Origin: Paenibacillus soyae
Lineage (GTDB): Bacteria > Bacillota > Bacilli > Paenibacillales > Paenibacillaceae
Length of the DNA: 64,000 bases
Direction: 5' to 3'
NCBI RefSeq assembly: GCF_024623455.1
Contig: NZ_JANIPJ010000011.1
Span: forward strand, 1-64,000
Part shown: positions 26,883 through 35,996 of the stretch, piece after piece
Numbering within the stretch: position 1 is the stretch's first letter
Layout: each line of letters begins with the position of its first letter
Translations under genes and position numbers: made by a program
Notes under the pieces: model-generated
Database searches by the model: none
The model's input: only the letters and a program-made list of their open reading frames with translations
Told to the model about the DNA's origin: nothing

Positions 26883-27778
26883 TTCACGCACGCGACTTAT
26901 ACCAGAATACTAAACGGTCCGATTACCGCCGTCACGCCGTACACCCCGCACCGGTTCGCAGCTCCGTTGCAATCGCTGCGCTCGGCACGGAGGAGGCATA
27001 CGGCTATTTTACGAAGCGCCAGGCGGCCGCGTATTCGAAGCACCGCGCATATAGCGGCGTCTTCCGGTTCAATGAATCGCCGGGTCCGCTGGTTATGCCG
27101 ACGTTATCGCAGCGGAGATGGCTCGAGCGGATGGCTGATTACATACTGGCGGAAGATCACGTTAGAGGACTCTCGCTCCGTACAAAAGCACAAATCGAAG
27201 CGGATGAGGACGAGGATTATCCGCCGATTGGCGAAGGCGCGCGCCGGCATTTAGACGACGCTTATCAACGTTGGTGCTTCGCTGAGCCATTACCGGAACG
27301 GGCAGTCGACCGCATCAAACTATGCGAAGTATGCCGCTGCGAGTTTATCGACGATTCGCGTAACGGACTCGCGAAGGTATGTGGCGAGCGGTGTAGAGGA
27401 CGTAAGGACGCGGTCCGGAAACGGCTAAAGCGCCATGAGAGCCCGCAACTGAAACGTTACCGTGACCGGCAGAAACACGAATATCCGTTTTACTCGCCGG
27501 TGGAGCTATTCGAAATCACCACGCGCGGGGAAACGGTCAGCGCGGAACCGGACAAGTCTATCGACGCGCGAAGAATACGGCAGGAACGCGGCCGCCGAAA
27601 GCCGACGGAAATAAACATGGATTCCGACCGTCACTATTCACCGAACAAACATAAACGCTGGCGGACGGAGAAGGATGCGGCGGAACTAGCGGGACCCGTG
27701 GTCGTCTACTACGTGAAGGACCGGCCGCTAACGCCGGAGTTTACGGAATGCCGGAGATACCTCGGACATCTAGCCTAA
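26879..27778 (+). CDS. Zinc-finger protein (CGNR-like)
   Basis: 299 residues, very rich in Arg and Glu. The centre (about residues 147-180) holds CEVCRCEFIDDSRNG followed by VCGERCRGRKDAVRKRLKR, a C-x2-C ... C-x3-C arrangement close to the CGNR zinc finger. The rest shows no known domain. Coupled to the sigma-like gene by ATGA overlap, so a joint role in transcription control or DNA binding is plausible. Confidence 0.6.
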   Translation: MIHARDLYQNTKRSDYRRHAVHPAPVRSSVAIAALGTEEAYGYFTKRQAAAYSKHRAYSGVFRFNESPGPLVMPTLSQRRWLERMADYILAEDHVRGLSLRTKAQIEADEDEDYPPIGEGARRHLDDAYQRWCFAEPLPERAVDRIKLCEVCRCEFIDDSRNGLAKVCGERCRGRKDAVRKRLKRHESPQLKRYRDRQKHEYPFYSPVELFEITTRGETVSAEPDKSIDARRIRQERGRRKPTEINMDSDRHYSPNKHKRWRTEKDAAELAGPVVVYYVKDRPLTPEFTECRRYLGHLA

Positions 27779-27861
27779 TAGGTGGGAAGGGAACGGGTGT
27801 TCTCGGCCTATTTAATTTGCCATTCTTGTAAACATTCACACATTCAAAGGGGGAAAGGGAT

Positions 27862-28086
27862 ATGAACGGAGAGACGGTAAGAGCCATCCGCGTGTACAAA
27901 GAGATGACGCAGCCGGAACTAGCCGCATTGCTGAAGGTATCGACTTCGACGATTGCAGCCGTGGAGAACGGTCATCGCGTCGTGTCAGACAACTTGCGTA
28001 TTCGGATTGCGCAAACATTTGGCGCCGGCCAGGATATTATGGAAGCGATCGCCCGTGCAAAAGAGTCCGAAAAATTGGCGCTATAG
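27862..28086 (+). CDS. Small XRE-family transcription regulator
   Basis: 74-residue HTH_3 protein. MNGETVRAIRVYKEMTQPEL, then AALLKVSTSTIAAVENGHRV carries the helix-turn-helix. AAAGGGGG upstream of the ATG. It is a second Cro/CI-type protein of the element, unlike the repressor at 23383, and could be a control gene for the middle module. Confidence 0.8.
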   Translation: MNGETVRAIRVYKEMTQPELAALLKVSTSTIAAVENGHRVVSDNLRIRIAQTFGAGQDIMEAIARAKESEKLAL

Positions 28087-28154
28087 CAGCGTCTTTATTT
28101 TTTGACCAATTACTTTAACGCGTCTAAGCATTAATTTATGAAAGGATGTCGAGA

Positions 28155-28460
28155 ATGTTCGTAGCAAATAGAGGGGGCAGGATGTGCGTCAATCATACTA
28201 TCGAGACAATCAAGGAAGTACCGCACCATGTCGTTAGAATATACGCACCGGCCGGATACGAATACGTAAAGGGCCAATGGCCTGTAACCGAAGAGGATAC
28301 GTCATTGGACGCAATTTGGAGCGGTATTATGGAGGCCGGAAAACACTCGGACCGTTTTGGTTCACCAGAAGTATGGGTTAGCTCTACGGATAAAGAGGCT
28401 TTCGCTGTCTACTGCGCCGAAGTGGACGAGTTAACGCCGAAAAGTGCGGACGATGAATAA
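28155..28460 (+). CDS. Hypothetical protein
   Basis: About 101 residues starting MFVANRGGRMCVNHTIETIK. The ATG at 28155 is chosen because AAAGGA lies 8 nt upstream; the ATG at 28146 overlaps that site. Alpha/beta, no family recognised. Overlaps the next gene by 8 bp. Confidence 0.55.
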   Translation: MFVANRGGRMCVNHTIETIKEVPHHVVRIYAPAGYEYVKGQWPVTEEDTSLDAIWSGIMEAGKHSDRFGSPEVWVSSTDKEAFAVYCAEVDELTPKSADDE

Positions 28461-28629
28461 CGGGCACGCCGAGCAAGCACGGAATTACTGCGACTTTATC
28501 CGACCGGATCGAACATGCGCGCTAATGATGGCGCTGGCAACCGAGAAGGATCCGCGATGCAAGTATTATCGGGACGAGCCAGCACAATGCCGGTATTATG
28601 AGGGCCACGTAATGAAACGTAGGAGGTAA
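28453..28629 (+). CDS. Small cysteine-containing hypothetical protein
   Basis: 58 residues with four cysteines (YCDFIRPDRTCALM, then RCKYYRDEPAQCRYYEG). This C-x8-C ... C-x9-C pattern suggests a metal site. ATG at 28453 overlaps the previous stop. Weak ribosome site, so translation may be coupled. Confidence 0.55.
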   Translation: MNNGHAEQARNYCDFIRPDRTCALMMALATEKDPRCKYYRDEPAQCRYYEGHVMKRRR

Positions 28630-28634
28630 TCGCA

Positions 28635-28850
28635 ATGCTATTCGTTTCCGCGATCGAAGAAGAACCGGGTAAGCCGTATCTAAAACGTGTGACCATCGTC
28701 GATTCGATGACCGGCGACATAGCAGGCGTGCTCCACTACGGAGACAGCGCTTCGGACCGTCATATCCGGCTCATGGCTCCGAGCTTAGTTCGAACAAAAA
28801 CAAATAAACGGGGGAACGAGAAACATGGAAAACAAAAAAGGAACGGTTAA
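28635..28850 (+). CDS. Hypothetical protein
   Basis: 71 residues starting [26 protein letters not shown] upstream of the ATG supports expression. Lys/Arg-rich C-terminus. The end overlaps the cold-shock gene by 26 bp in another frame. No family recognised. Confidence 0.5.
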   Translation: MLFVSAIEEEPGKPYLKRVTIVDSMTGDIAGVLHYGDSASDRHIRLMAPSLVRTKTNKRGNEKHGKQKRNG

Positions 28851-29046
28851 GTGGTTTAACAAAGGCGTCGGATTTATCGAAAGCCACGATGGGAGTAGCG
28901 ATATTTTCGTACACCAAACCGCTATTCTTATGGAAGGGTTCCGAAAACTAAACACCGGAGACGTAGTTACATACGCCGAAGGTGTGGACCATATAGACCG
29001 TAGATGCGCGGTTGACGTGTTCGTAATTGAACCGGCCAGAGTTTAA
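28825..29046 (+). CDS. Cold-shock-like protein (CspA family)
   Basis: 73-residue OB-fold protein. [20 protein letters not shown] gives RNP1-like KGVGFI and [11 protein letters not shown] gives RNP2-like DIFVH. Slightly divergent from host CspB types (lacks the usual GYGFI). RNA/ssDNA-binding; in phage-like elements Csp homologues may melt mRNA structure, including the element's hairpin-rich transcripts. Confidence 0.88.
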   Translation: MENKKGTVKWFNKGVGFIESHDGSSDIFVHQTAILMEGFRKLNTGDVVTYAEGVDHIDRRCAVDVFVIEPARV

Positions 29047-29098
29047 GACGCGGCGAACGTTGTCCGCACGATTATAAACGATAAAGGAGATACGATGG

Positions 29099-29731
29099 AT
29101 GGTTAAATGGGAGCTAAAGCAGAGATACGACGAACAGGGTACGAAGTTTAAGGCGGTTATCGGCCGTTATGCGGAGCTGCTGACGCGAGCGCAAGCGAAG
29201 GTAAGCGGACTACAAGCGGAATATGAGGCGTTGATGCAACGCGAGTTTCAGTCCGGTGCTGATATGAGCGTTGAAAAAGCAATCACCCGTAGCATGATTG
29301 TAGAAGCGCAGAAAGAGGCCGAGGTAGCCGCGCTCGAATATACGAAAGTGCAGGACTACGCACGCGAAGCCGGCGCCGCAGAACGTATTACCATTCGCGA
29401 CCTCGTTATTAACTGGAACGGGCCGTATATGACGGAGGTCCGTACGAAAGAACTGCAGCCAATCGTCGACCGTATGCGCGCGGCAAGGGATGCGTATTAC
29501 AACGCCGTTCTCGACATGTACGAATTGGACGAGAGATATCACGCAGCACATTACGAAGTACAGCAGCTGGAGTATCAAGACCGTCGACCAGGAGACGGAA
29601 TCTCCGTACACAAGGTAATTCAATCGATGGCCTCCTTACCGCAAGTAAATAACGAAGATCTGATGGACATTGGCAAGTACCGTAAACTGCCGGCCGGCGT
29701 TGATCGGACTAAAAACGGAGGTGCAGCGTAA
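29099..29731 (+). CDS. Hypothetical coiled-coil phage protein
   Basis: 210 residues, strongly helical with coiled-coil character over residues 1-80 and 110-160 (ELKQRYDEQGTKFKAVIGRY at the start). AAAGGAG upstream. One-base overlap with the next gene. Similar proteins lie before tail or scaffold genes in phages, but no family is recognised. Confidence 0.55.
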   Translation: MVKWELKQRYDEQGTKFKAVIGRYAELLTRAQAKVSGLQAEYEALMQREFQSGADMSVEKAITRSMIVEAQKEAEVAALEYTKVQDYAREAGAAERITIRDLVINWNGPYMTEVRTKELQPIVDRMRAARDAYYNAVLDMYELDERYHAAHYEVQQLEYQDRRPGDGISVHKVIQSMASLPQVNNEDLMDIGKYRKLPAGVDRTKNGGAA

Positions 29732-30054
29732 TGGATAAACGCGATATCGTAACAACGATCGGCGAAATTGGCCGTAAAGTATCGGCCGGAGAAGCAATCA
29801 CCGCGGAGGAAGTCGACCGCATGGCGAAGGTGGCGGCGGCAACCGGCAGAACGGAACATCTCGTTTTGTATACGAATGCTAAGCGTGTTCACCGCGAAGT
29901 CCCGGACAAGCCTGCCGAGCCGCCGAAGCCCGAAAAGGTGACGAAGGAAGCCGTAGAAGCAGCGCGGCTCAAAGCAGTCAAGTCCGGCCGCATCGAGGAT
30001 CGCGTACAATATGCATCGCTTAAACGTGACCTGGCGGGTGCATCCGATGAATAA
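29731..30054 (+). CDS. Hypothetical protein with a duplicated motif
   Basis: 107 residues. Two copies of A-x(n)-GRxE-xxVxYxxxKR are seen, near residues 35-53 (TGRTEHLVLYTNAKR) and 80-96 (SGRIEDRVQYASLKR), joined by a Pro/Lys linker (DKPAEPPKPEKVTKEA). ATG overlaps the preceding stop (TAATG), with GGAGGTG upstream. Possibly a scaffold or tail-assembly adaptor by position; unproven. Confidence 0.6.
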   Translation: MDKRDIVTTIGEIGRKVSAGEAITAEEVDRMAKVAAATGRTEHLVLYTNAKRVHREVPDKPAEPPKPEKVTKEAVEAARLKAVKSGRIEDRVQYASLKRDLAGASDE

Positions 30055-30244
30055 AGCGACCGAATGGGCGATACTCAAACGGCAATATCTCGAAGAATAC
30101 GCAAAATACGGCGGCCCTAGCGTAAAGGGATACGGAAAAGAGCGTCCCGGAACTATGGTCGGCTACGGTCGACTTCCGGAACTCTCACGTAAAATTGACG
30201 AACTTGAGCGCGAATTGAAGCTCGGCAGGTATATGGAGGTATAG
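30047..30244 (+). CDS. Small hypothetical protein
   Basis: 65 residues starting MNKATEWAILKRQYLEEYAK, charged and helical at both ends. The ATG at 30047 overlaps the previous stop by 8 bp. No family recognised. Confidence 0.55.
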   Translation: MNKATEWAILKRQYLEEYAKYGGPSVKGYGKERPGTMVGYGRLPELSRKIDELERELKLGRYMEV

Positions 30245-30250
30245 AGGGAT

Positions 30251-30514
30251 ATGATCGTACGTCATCCGTTCAAAGGTAATACGACTGTAAAAGTTTATTT
30301 GCCGCAGGAATGTGAGGGTTTTGCGATATATAGTAAGGGTGTTTATGGCGGTCCCGAGATTACCTTTTACCTCGGAACTGATATTAACCCATTGGAATTT
30401 GAGTACTCGATGTCCGGCGGAGAGATCTTCTGGGAGAGAACCGGTCCGTTTAATCAGATTCTAATTGAACCAAACGGAATACCTTTTAAGGCCTATACGT
30501 TACATTCCAAGTAG
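30251..30514 (+). CDS. Hypothetical beta-rich protein
   Basis: 87 residues starting MIVRHPFKGNTTVKVYLPQE, predicted mostly beta with regular hydrophobic alternation, as in small phage virion or decoration proteins. ATG at 30251 is 6 bp after the previous stop. No family recognised. Confidence 0.55.
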   Translation: MIVRHPFKGNTTVKVYLPQECEGFAIYSKGVYGGPEITFYLGTDINPLEFEYSMSGGEIFWERTGPFNQILIEPNGIPFKAYTLHSK

Positions 30515-30527
30515 GGAGGAAATAATA

Positions 30528-31028
30528 ATGACAATCAATATGGAAGTGATTAGCGGTAAGGGCGACGGAACTGTCGATATCACTGGTTTTAATTACATTA
30601 AGGTAAAAACAAGCGCGGGGCCAATTAGAATTGAGTACGTTAATGATGGACATACATCTATGTTCCCATACTTCGGAAGCGACAACGAGGTTATTGTACC
30701 GGCAGGCGTCACATCAATAACGGTAAAGGCGCACTCATCGGTTACTTGGTGGTTTGAACTTTGGAATACACGACCGGCTATTAATCAGACGGAATTGAAA
30801 ATATCACTCACTGATGACGGCTGCTCGGTAACCGGCGACGAGTATATTTGCTATATCGGCGAAAAGCTGGGTACTCCCGCGGATATTTCCGGTCTCAGGA
30901 TCAACATGGACGGGTTACAACGGCTATTCGGTAAAGCACTAAGTACGCACTCAGCCGATGACGCAGCGACGTACTTGCAATATAAAACCCGTGTGCTCGA
31001 ATTGGTAGCGGCGGGGAACGGTAACTAA
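30528..31028 (+). CDS. Hypothetical virion-like beta protein
   Basis: 166 residues. The ATG at 30528 is preferred: GGGAGGA lies 7 nt upstream. The first 90 residues look like a beta-sandwich (VISGKGDGTVDITGFNYIKV, then VPAGVTSITVKAHSSVTWWF); the C-terminal half has a helical segment. It may be a tail or decoration protein given its position before the tape measure. A strong terminator follows. Confidence 0.55.
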   Translation: MTINMEVISGKGDGTVDITGFNYIKVKTSAGPIRIEYVNDGHTSMFPYFGSDNEVIVPAGVTSITVKAHSSVTWWFELWNTRPAINQTELKISLTDDGCSVTGDEYICYIGEKLGTPADISGLRINMDGLQRLFGKALSTHSADDAATYLQYKTRVLELVAAGNGN

Positions 31029-31061
31029 CGGACTGCCACCTAAATAACGGTAATCATAACG

Positions 31062-31099
31062 CGAGGCCAGCGGATTTAATTCCGTTGGCTTCTTTTTTT
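31062..31099 (+). terminator. Terminator before the tape-measure module
   Basis: GCCAGCGGA pairs with TCCGTTGGC around an ATTTAAT-type loop, then TTCTTTTTTT. It divides the preceding gene from the 31118 gene. Confidence 0.85.
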
Positions 31100-31117
31100 A
31101 CTATGGGAGGAAACGGG

Positions 31118-31369
31118 ATGGAAAAGACGATAGAGACAGCGCTACGGGCTGCGGGGTTCAGCGGATACCTAGCGGAATACCTGGCTCGAGACGTGACGAA
31201 TATTGAACGGATTATGGAAGCGGAAGGAAGCGACGAAGAGAAGCGCGAGGCCGTAACGTTCGGAGTTGGCTGTATGCTCGAGAAGCTAGAGATTTCTGGG
31301 GTTATACCGGAAGTAGGTCCGGTACTACGTAAGTTTATGACCGAAGCGGTTGTAAAGGCGGTGGTCTAA
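31118..31369 (+). CDS. Small hypothetical protein before tape measure
   Basis: 83 residues, helical, starting MEKTIETALRAAGFSGYLAE. The ATG at 31118 with GGGAGGA upstream is chosen. It ends at the first base of the tape-measure start, so the pair is coupled. In tailed phages this slot holds tail-assembly chaperones, but no slippery frameshift site is evident. Confidence 0.6.
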   Translation: MEKTIETALRAAGFSGYLAEYLARDVTNIERIMEAEGSDEEKREAVTFGVGCMLEKLEISGVIPEVGPVLRKFMTEAVVKAVV

Positions 31370-34300
31370 TGGTGACTGAGATCGGCTCTATCAAGGCCCG
31401 TTTGGAATTAAAAACGGATAACTTCCGGTCGGGTATGGCCCGTGCAAAACGTGACTTACGCGAAGTGAGTATCGAAGTCGATAAGACAGCACGTAGCTTT
31501 GACGTATTGGAGTCGGCCTTAACTGCCGTCGGCGCCTCCGCAGCATTAGTCGGACTCGTTCGCGTTGTTAAGTCGCTTGCCGACGAGGCGAATACGCTCG
31601 CGATGTCGCTGCAAGGCGTTACGGAAGTGGCGAAGGCGCTAGGTCATGACGTTGATGCTGTTACGCAGGCGGCCGAAGACCTGGCAGCGCGCGGATTCCT
31701 GAGCGTTCGAGAAGCGGCCGATACGCTGAAAACGACACTAGCGGCGGGCCTCGGGCTCGAAGAGTCCATAAAACTAACCGAAGCAACGGCGGACGCAGCC
31801 GCATATGGTCGCGAAGCTCATTTGAGTTGGGGCGAAGCTATCGTCCAGGTAGCCCGCGGTATAAAAATGGGTAATTCCGAATTGACAGACGCGGCCGGCA
31901 TCACCACCAACTTATCGGTATTCTATGATAGGTATGCGAAGTCGATCGGCACAAGCGCGGCTAAGCTAACGGAGGCACAGAAGGTCCAAGCGGCCTATAA
32001 CGGTATCATATCGGAAGCAGCGATGTTCTCCGGAAATGCCGAGACCGCCCTCGCAGGGTACACCGGCGCGCAAACGGATTTCAACCAAACGTTAGCGGCG
32101 GCGCGCGTCGAGCTCGGCGAGGCATATTTACCGACCGTTCAGAAGATAACGGAGACAATTACGCCGCTCATTAAGCAATTTACCGGATGGGCGACCGAGA
32201 ATAAGGAAGTCGTCTCAACGGTTACGGCAACGGTTACTGCTACGCTCGCACTTGCGACAGCAATCGGCGTATTATCCGTAGCAGTCCGCGGACTTAATGC
32301 GGCGCTCGGTCCGATCGGATGGGCAATTACGATTCTCGGCGGGGTCGTTACGGGTGTTTCAGCGTATACGGCCGCGGCTAATAGTGCAAGCGCAGAAGCT
32401 CGCGAGTTCGCCGCGAATCAAGACGCGCTAAATGACGCGCTCGAGAAGACGGACGGAATCCTTAACGCGCAGCAATATAAGCAGATGACGACGCAGATGG
32501 AAGCGCTGAACGAAGTCCTCGAACGTCGTAACGAGCTTATCGAACAAGGAACAGCGCTCGAGAGACTCGGCGAACAAGGCATCGGAAGTCCGGAAACAGC
32601 GGCCCGACTTCTCGATATCGGAGACGCTATTCAAGCAATCGACAAAGAGATCAAAGGGATGGGCTACGATAACATCGAGGCGGCCGAGTTCGCATTCCGA
32701 TCGATGGGGGCAACGGTTGATAAATCGCTCGGCGCACTGGCGGACTTAACCCGTCAACAAATGGAGTCGAACATAGCGGCCGCCGATAACGTTGCGACGC
32801 TCGAGGCATTGTCGTCCGAATACGCAAAGCTGAACGAACTCGAAAGCCTATCCGAGGAGCAGAAATCGCGCCTGGCCTCGATCGTGAAGCAGCTTAAGCA
32901 GGAATATCCGGCCCTAAACGCGCAGCTCGACAAGGAAAACCGTTGGCACATCGCTAACAAAGACGCGCTTGACGGTTATATTCGCGGTGAGAAGGATCGC
33001 GTAAATGCGGCGGTAGCGGCAGCGAAGAAGATTATCGAAACGGCGAAGACGGAAGCGGAGGAGCGCGTACGGTTGGCTTCGGCTGCTATGACGAAACTTG
33101 CGGAGATCGAAGGTAAGTCGACGGCCGCGGCGCCATTCCTAAACGAAGGGTTCGCGGGGTTCATCGGCGCGGGAGCGAAGGCGGCCGCGGAACGTGCGAA
33201 GACGGTCATTAACGACGAAATCAATCAGACGCGATTCGATATCAACCACGCTAATAAGCTGCTCGACGATTTGACCGTGGGTATAGACGCATTCCGGACG
33301 AAAACGGACGACACTAGCGCAACGGCCGGCAAATCGGGTTCGTCCTCGGTATCGTCGCAAACTAAGCAGACGGCCGAACAAATTGCGCAGGAAGCGTACC
33401 GCGGCGCGTTGCAACAACTTGAAATCCGCCGACTTCTCGGTAAATTATCGGAGGAAGAGGAAGAAAAACGCCTCGCGGAGTTGGCCGAAAAATACGAGAA
33501 GTACGATGATATATGGATCGATGCGGAGAGCCGGCGCCAGCGTATCGCGGACCAAATCGCGGCCGATCGCGAGAACCAGGCGGCCGAATCCGCGCGTGAA
33601 CGTTTCGACCATTCCGCCGATTGGATCGAGCAGGAAACTCGGAAGATGACGCTGGCCGGAGAATCGGAAGAAGCGATCGCGCAGATGAGGCTCGAAGCCT
33701 GGACGCGAGTACGGAGCCGCTATGAAAAGGATTCGGAGTATTATAAGCGCGCGGAAACGGAGCTATATCAGCTGCGACTCGACCTAATGCGCAAAACAGA
33801 AGAAGCCGCGGCCGACGCGCAGAAGCAGGCGAAGGAGACCGCCGACGCCACGATTAAAGCGATCGATAAGCAGAAGAAGGCGGAGCTCGACGCCATCGAC
33901 GAGCGCCGTAAAGCCATCCGCGACCTCTATGATATGCAGACAAAGCTGCTCGACGACGGCGAACGCCAGCGGGAACGGGCCGGACTGGCTGCGGAAATCG
34001 CCAAGTACAGCGGCGCCACATCGGAACAAGGCCGCCGTCATCTCGCGGAGCTGCAGGAAAAGCTACGTCAGATGAATCTCGACGACCAACGCCAGGCGCT
34101 CGAAGACGAACGCGACGAGAAGCTATCCGCACTCGACCGCCAGCAGGCCGATATCGAATCGTGGTACGCCGATTTGAAAACGCAGATCGAAGGCTATAAC
34201 GGCGATTTTATTACGATTTATCAGCAAACGGAGAACGAACGCTTCAAGGCGTTCACGTCGACGAATGCTTCGATATTAACTGAGCTCGAGCGCTTCAAAT

Positions 34301-34797
34301 CGCAGTATGAGTCGATTATGTCCGGCGTCGGATCCGGTAATACGGCGTCCGTAGCGGCGCAAATGGCAGCGAATGCGAAAGCGTGGCATACGGCGGATGC
34401 GGCGGGTAGATCGCGGCTATCTGCGGAAAATCAACGACTCGGCGCATCGATCGGCGCTAACTACGACGACGGCTCCGGTAAATGGTTCGTCGACGGGGCG
34501 CCGCTGTTCCATACGGGCGGTATCGTCGGATCCGGCAATTTTAAAGCCGGTAATATGCTTCTTCCGGATGAAATCGGCGCCATTCTCCGCGCGGGTGAGG
34601 TCGTTATGACTCCGGCACAAATCCGGAGCATGTTCGAAGCTGGCGGTAACCGCGGTGGAGTCCATATAGAGAAGCTCGTAGGTATGGAATTGCACGATTC
34701 CGTATTCGAGGACGAGATTGACGTACGGTCGATGGGCCGGTCTGCTACTGACATGGCCGCGGAGATGGCGAGAAAACAATATACGAGAAGCGTATGA
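31369..34797 (+). CDS. Phage tail tape-measure protein
   Basis: 1142 residues. An N-terminal alpha-helical region (about 1-270) has the TMP-type GIKMGNSELTDAAGITTNLS pattern. A hydrophobic segment spans about 280-345 (ATLALATAIGVLSVAVRGLN), then long coiled-coil stretches, a charged Glu/Arg-rich rod (about 690-960) and the usual C-terminal FHTGGIVGSGNFKAGN followed by LRAGEVVMTPAQI. Sets tail length in siphophages and myophages by length. Intact here although no tail-tube or baseplate gene is visible in the element. Confidence 0.9.
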   Translation: MVTEIGSIKARLELKTDNFRSGMARAKRDLREVSIEVDKTARSFDVLESALTAVGASAALVGLVRVVKSLADEANTLAMSLQGVTEVAKALGHDVDAVTQAAEDLAARGFLSVREAADTLKTTLAAGLGLEESIKLTEATADAAAYGREAHLSWGEAIVQVARGIKMGNSELTDAAGITTNLSVFYDRYAKSIGTSAAKLTEAQKVQAAYNGIISEAAMFSGNAETALAGYTGAQTDFNQTLAAARVELGEAYLPTVQKITETITPLIKQFTGWATENKEVVSTVTATVTATLALATAIGVLSVAVRGLNAALGPIGWAITILGGVVTGVSAYTAAANSASAEAREFAANQDALNDALEKTDGILNAQQYKQMTTQMEALNEVLERRNELIEQGTALERLGEQGIGSPETAARLLDIGDAIQAIDKEIKGMGYDNIEAAEFAFRSMGATVDKSLGALADLTRQQMESNIAAADNVATLEALSSEYAKLNELESLSEEQKSRLASIVKQLKQEYPALNAQLDKENRWHIANKDALDGYIRGEKDRVNAAVAAAKKIIETAKTEAEERVRLASAAMTKLAEIEGKSTAAAPFLNEGFAGFIGAGAKAAAERAKTVINDEINQTRFDINHANKLLDDLTVGIDAFRTKTDDTSATAGKSGSSSVSSQTKQTAEQIAQEAYRGALQQLEIRRLLGKLSEEEEEKRLAELAEKYEKYDDIWIDAESRRQRIADQIAADRENQAAESARERFDHSADWIEQETRKMTLAGESEEAIAQMRLEAWTRVRSRYEKDSEYYKRAETELYQLRLDLMRKTEEAAADAQKQAKETADATIKAIDKQKKAELDAIDERRKAIRDLYDMQTKLLDDGERQRERAGLAAEIAKYSGATSEQGRRHLAELQEKLRQMNLDDQRQALEDERDEKLSALDRQQADIESWYADLKTQIEGYNGDFITIYQQTENERFKAFTSTNASILTELERFKSQYESIMSGVGSGNTASVAAQMAANAKAWHTADAAGRSRLSAENQRLGASIGANYDDGSGKWFVDGAPLFHTGGIVGSGNFKAGNMLLPDEIGAILRAGEVVMTPAQIRSMFEAGGNRGGVHIEKLVGMELHDSVFEDEIDVRSMGRSATDMAAEMARKQYTRSV

Positions 34798-34805
34798 TAA
34801 CGCAT

Positions 34806-34830
34806 AGGCTCCGTCTAACTGGCGGGGCCT
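34806..34830 (+). repeat. Hairpin flanking the Ntn-hydrolase gene, copy 1
   Basis: GGCTCCG (34807-34813) pairs with CGGGGCC (34823-34829). The same stem recurs at 35926-35947 on the other side of the 34852-35916 gene. Few Ts follow, so termination would be weak. Confidence 0.6.
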
Positions 34831-34851
34831 TAACTTAGGAGGAACCGAATA

Positions 34852-35916
34852 ATGAGTATGTGCATTTGCATTCAGAATAACGATGAATTGTTTATCGCCG
34901 CGGATACAGCGGTAACCATTAGCGTAGACGGTGAGTTATTCCGTACTAGGCAGCACTTTAACAAACTGCGGCAAATTGGACCTTTCTTGATTTTCGGATC
35001 GGGTTCGGTTGACGTTATGCTCAACGTTTATAAACTATTTGAATCCGAGCCGAAGAAGACCGCCGAATCACTTCGTGATATTGTGCGTAAATGTTGCGCG
35101 GATTTTAAAGCGAACCATGAAATAACGTACGAATCTTTACCGGAGCATACACGCGACGTGGCGGTATTGGCGGCCGAGTACGGCGATGACGGCGTCGTAG
35201 TTTATACGATGAATCCTACGGATAACTTCGAGATCAAGACGTTTACGGTCGGGCCGGATAGCAGCACGCCGCATACCGGAGGTTACTACGCATCAGAGAC
35301 GGCAACGTTTTTGGACCCGTTGTTGCGTGCCGGGAAACCGGTCGATCAGATCGTATACAATGCGTTCAATCATTTTAGCGGCGCGGAAGTAGGCGGAAAT
35401 ATTACAGCGGCAATTATGCGGAAGGATGGCGTACATTTTCTCCATCCAGTACCGATCAACGAAAACGTAAGGCTACGCTATTATAGTAAGCCGCTAGGCG
35501 CTTTTCTAACAGGCGCACAGATCATGACAGATTCACCCGGCGTGTTTCCGCGAGCCCAAATGAGCGCAGATGATAAAGCCTTTACCGTTTTCAAAAGCGA
35601 CTCCGACTACATCCAATTTAACGCAGACTACGCGGGCTCGCCGGTTATAAACGTTGTACAAGGCGGTTTTGTCCGGGGGCAGATATCGAGCCTATCGAAT
35701 ACGATGCGTATTTCGGGCACAAATAACCTGCAGTTAACGACGGCATCCGGCGATATTCAACTGCAGCCAGCGAGCTCGGGCGGACGTGTAACGGTATCAA
35801 CCTGGGCCCGTTTGTACAGTACAACGGACGGAGAGACGCTGGCGCAGGCGTTAGGCGGTATTGAATCGCGGTTGTCGAGTCTAGAGTCGCGCGTATCCGC
35901 ATTAGAATCAGCGTAA
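34852..35916 (+). CDS. Predicted proteasome-like (Ntn-hydrolase) domain fused to a phage tail-type C-terminus
   Basis: 354 residues. The N-terminal part (1-200) starts MSMCICIQNNDELFIAADTA with VTISVDG, IFGSGS and a late GGNITAAIMRKDGVHF pattern, like HslV/proteasome-type Ntn-hydrolase folds. The C-terminal part (about 220-354) is beta-repetitive (TMRISGTNNLQLTTASGDIQ) and ends in a short coiled coil, LSSLESRVSALESA, typical of trimeric tail appendages. The usual nucleophilic residue directly after the initiator Met is Ser2 or Cys4; activity is uncertain. AGGAGGA upstream. Confidence 0.6.
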   Translation: MSMCICIQNNDELFIAADTAVTISVDGELFRTRQHFNKLRQIGPFLIFGSGSVDVMLNVYKLFESEPKKTAESLRDIVRKCCADFKANHEITYESLPEHTRDVAVLAAEYGDDGVVVYTMNPTDNFEIKTFTVGPDSSTPHTGGYYASETATFLDPLLRAGKPVDQIVYNAFNHFSGAEVGGNITAAIMRKDGVHFLHPVPINENVRLRYYSKPLGAFLTGAQIMTDSPGVFPRAQMSADDKAFTVFKSDSDYIQFNADYAGSPVINVVQGGFVRGQISSLSNTMRISGTNNLQLTTASGDIQLQPASSGGRVTVSTWARLYSTTDGETLAQALGGIESRLSSLESRVSALESA

Positions 35917-35925
35917 TAACGAAGG

Positions 35926-35947
35926 GGCTCCGCCATCCAGCGGGGCC
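35926..35947 (+). repeat. Hairpin flanking the Ntn-hydrolase gene, copy 2
   Basis: GGCTCCG/CGGGGCC, the same 7-bp stem as 34807-34829 with an unrelated loop, followed by TTAATCG. Confidence 0.6.
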
Positions 35948-35996
35948 TTAATCGTGTGTGAGTACGTACAAAAACGTGGACAAGGAGGTGTGCGTA

